This document shows, in pieces, positions 33,556 to 34,363 of a DNA stretch of 34,363 nucleotides. Source of the DNA: Bacillota bacterium (GTDB lineage: Bacteria > Bacillota > Limnochordia > Limnochordales > ZCTH02-B6); assembly GCA_017656145.1 (NCBI GenBank), contig JACDOI010000025.1:1-34363 (forward strand), read 5' to 3'. Under the pieces are notes generated by a model. The model worked only from the letters and a program-made list of their open reading frames with translations, searched no databases and was not told where the DNA came from. Position 1 is the stretch's first letter. The number at the start of each line of letters is the position of its first letter. The position numbers and the translations under genes are program-made.

Positions 33556-34363
33556 GTGACGACAGTGTACGCCGGAGAGATCCGGGAGGCGTTGCGGGAA
33601 CTCGGCAAGCGCATTCAGGAAATGGGGGTCTACCTTTGACGTAGACCGGAAGCGGCAAGAGGCCGCGCAGCTGGAAGCCCGCATGGCCGAAGCGGGCTTC
33701 TGGGACGACCCGGAGCACGCGCGGCAAGTGCTGAAGGAACAAAAAAGTCTGAAACGACAGGTGGACCAGTGGGAGAAAGTCCGCCGGGAGTGGGAAGACC
33801 TGGAAGTTCTCGTCGAGCTGGCCGAAGAGGAAGACGACGAGTCGGCCTGGCAAGAAGCCGCCGCCCACGCCCGGCAGCTTGAGCGGGACGTGGAGCGGCT
33901 GGAGCTGGCCACTTTGCTCAACGGCCAGTACGATCACGCCGACGCGATCCTCACGATCCACGCGGGCGCCGGTGGCACCGAAGCTCAGGATTGGGCCGAG
34001 ATGCTGTTGCGCATGTACACCCGCTGGGCCGAGGAAAAAGGGTACGCTGTTGAAATTTTGGACCAGCTGGCGGGCGAGGAAGCGGGGCTCAAGACCGTCA
34101 GCCTGTCCATCAAGGGCGACCGGGCCTACGGTTACCTCAAGTCCGAGCACGGTGTCCACCGGCTCGTGCGAATCTCGCCGTTTGACGCGTCGGGCCGGCG
34201 GCATACGTCCTTTGCATCCGTTTCGGTGGAACCGGACGTGGAGGACAACGACGAAATCGTCATCGACCCGAACGACTTGCGCATCGATCCCTACCGCGCC
34301 AGCGGCGCGGGCGGCCAGCACGTCAACAAAACCGAGTCGGCCATCCGGCTGCCGCACCTCGAA
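33556..34363 (+). CDS. prfB: peptide chain release factor 2 (programmed frameshift, 3' end outside window)
   Basis: RF2 releases proteins at UGA and UAA. GTG 33556 (GAGGAGG 8 bases upstream) starts a 27-codon leader that ends at the in-frame stop TGA 33637-33639. Reading continues in the +1 frame from GAC 33638, as in the classical prfB autoregulation. The slip site CTT-TGA-C follows a GGGGG stretch that can pair with 16S rRNA. The continuing frame shows the helical N-terminal domain, the RF2 tripeptide motif Ser-Pro-Phe in RISPFDASG, and the catalytic GGQ in SGAGGQHVNKTESAIRL, where the window ends. About 269 of ~365 residues are present. Confidence 0.96.
33622..33640 (+). promoter_or_regulatory. 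prfB programmed +1 frameshift site
   Basis: GGGGG (33624-33628) acts as an internal Shine-Dalgarno, followed by CTT (33634-33636), TGA (33637-33639) and C. Low RF2 lets the ribosome slip +1 at CUU-U and make full-length RF2. Five bases separate the G-run from CTT; E. coli has three. Confidence 0.9.

Noticed and set aside
1-34363. CRISPR array, tRNA or rRNA genes
   Set aside because: No regularly spaced repeats, no cloverleaf-like sequence and no rRNA signature were noticed on either strand by eye.

Overview
The window looks like a chromosomal stretch from a GC-rich, motile Bacillota (Firmicutes). Three things suggest this. The gene order flaG-fliD-fliS-(fliT-like) ... hpf-secA-prfB is the order found in Bacillus-type genomes. 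The chemotaxis set includes CheC, CheD and CheX, which are typical of Bacillota. Strong AGGAGG-type ribosome binding sites precede many GTG and TTG starts. No rRNA, tRNA or CRISPR array was seen, and I cannot name the species.

Positions 1-3550 are a gene graveyard. They hold a multiply frameshifted IS66 transposase (minus strand), a broken ISL3-family transposase (plus), a small multidrug resistance (SMR) transporter remnant joined in frame to ISL3-derived sequence, a shattered phytoene-desaturase-like FAD oxidoreductase (minus), a short IS1182-type transposase fragment (minus), a possibly intact 135-residue hypothetical gene, and the N-terminal stub of a tyrosine recombinase with an in-frame stop. 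Positions 3546-3897 hold nothing recognisable.

Positions 3898-8703 carry a compact, overlapping three-gene operon that is visibly less GC-rich than the rest. It encodes a coiled-coil protein, an McrB-like AAA+ ATPase with a large uncharacterised N-terminal region, and a DUF2357/PD-(D/E)XK protein (McrC-like). This is probably a type IV restriction-like or other anti-phage system and is the best candidate for an undescribed system. A convergent gene at 8821-9363 encodes an unusual membrane-anchored HNH nuclease.

Positions 9700-27306 are motility and chemotaxis. There are three methyl-accepting chemotaxis proteins (one on the minus strand), then flaG-fliD-fliS-fliT-like. A long overlapping operon follows: mcp-cheW-cheA-cheC-cheD-cheY-cheB-cheR, a degenerate HD-GYP protein, and cheX. 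Three promoters of sigma-D (sigma-28) type share one geometry, (TAAA or TTAA)-N17-CCGAT(G/A). They precede the first MCP, flaG, and the third-MCP/che operon. Receptors signal through CheW to CheA, which phosphorylates CheY and CheB. CheC and CheX should dephosphorylate CheY-P. CheR, CheB and CheD adapt the receptors.

Positions 27408-34363 hold a minus-strand MerR-like gene, the long-form ribosome hibernation factor hpf, two unrecognised genes, secA, and prfB. prfB carries the classical programmed +1 frameshift and is cut by the window end. Relative to Bacillus, the chemotaxis cassette sits between the fliT-like gene and hpf.
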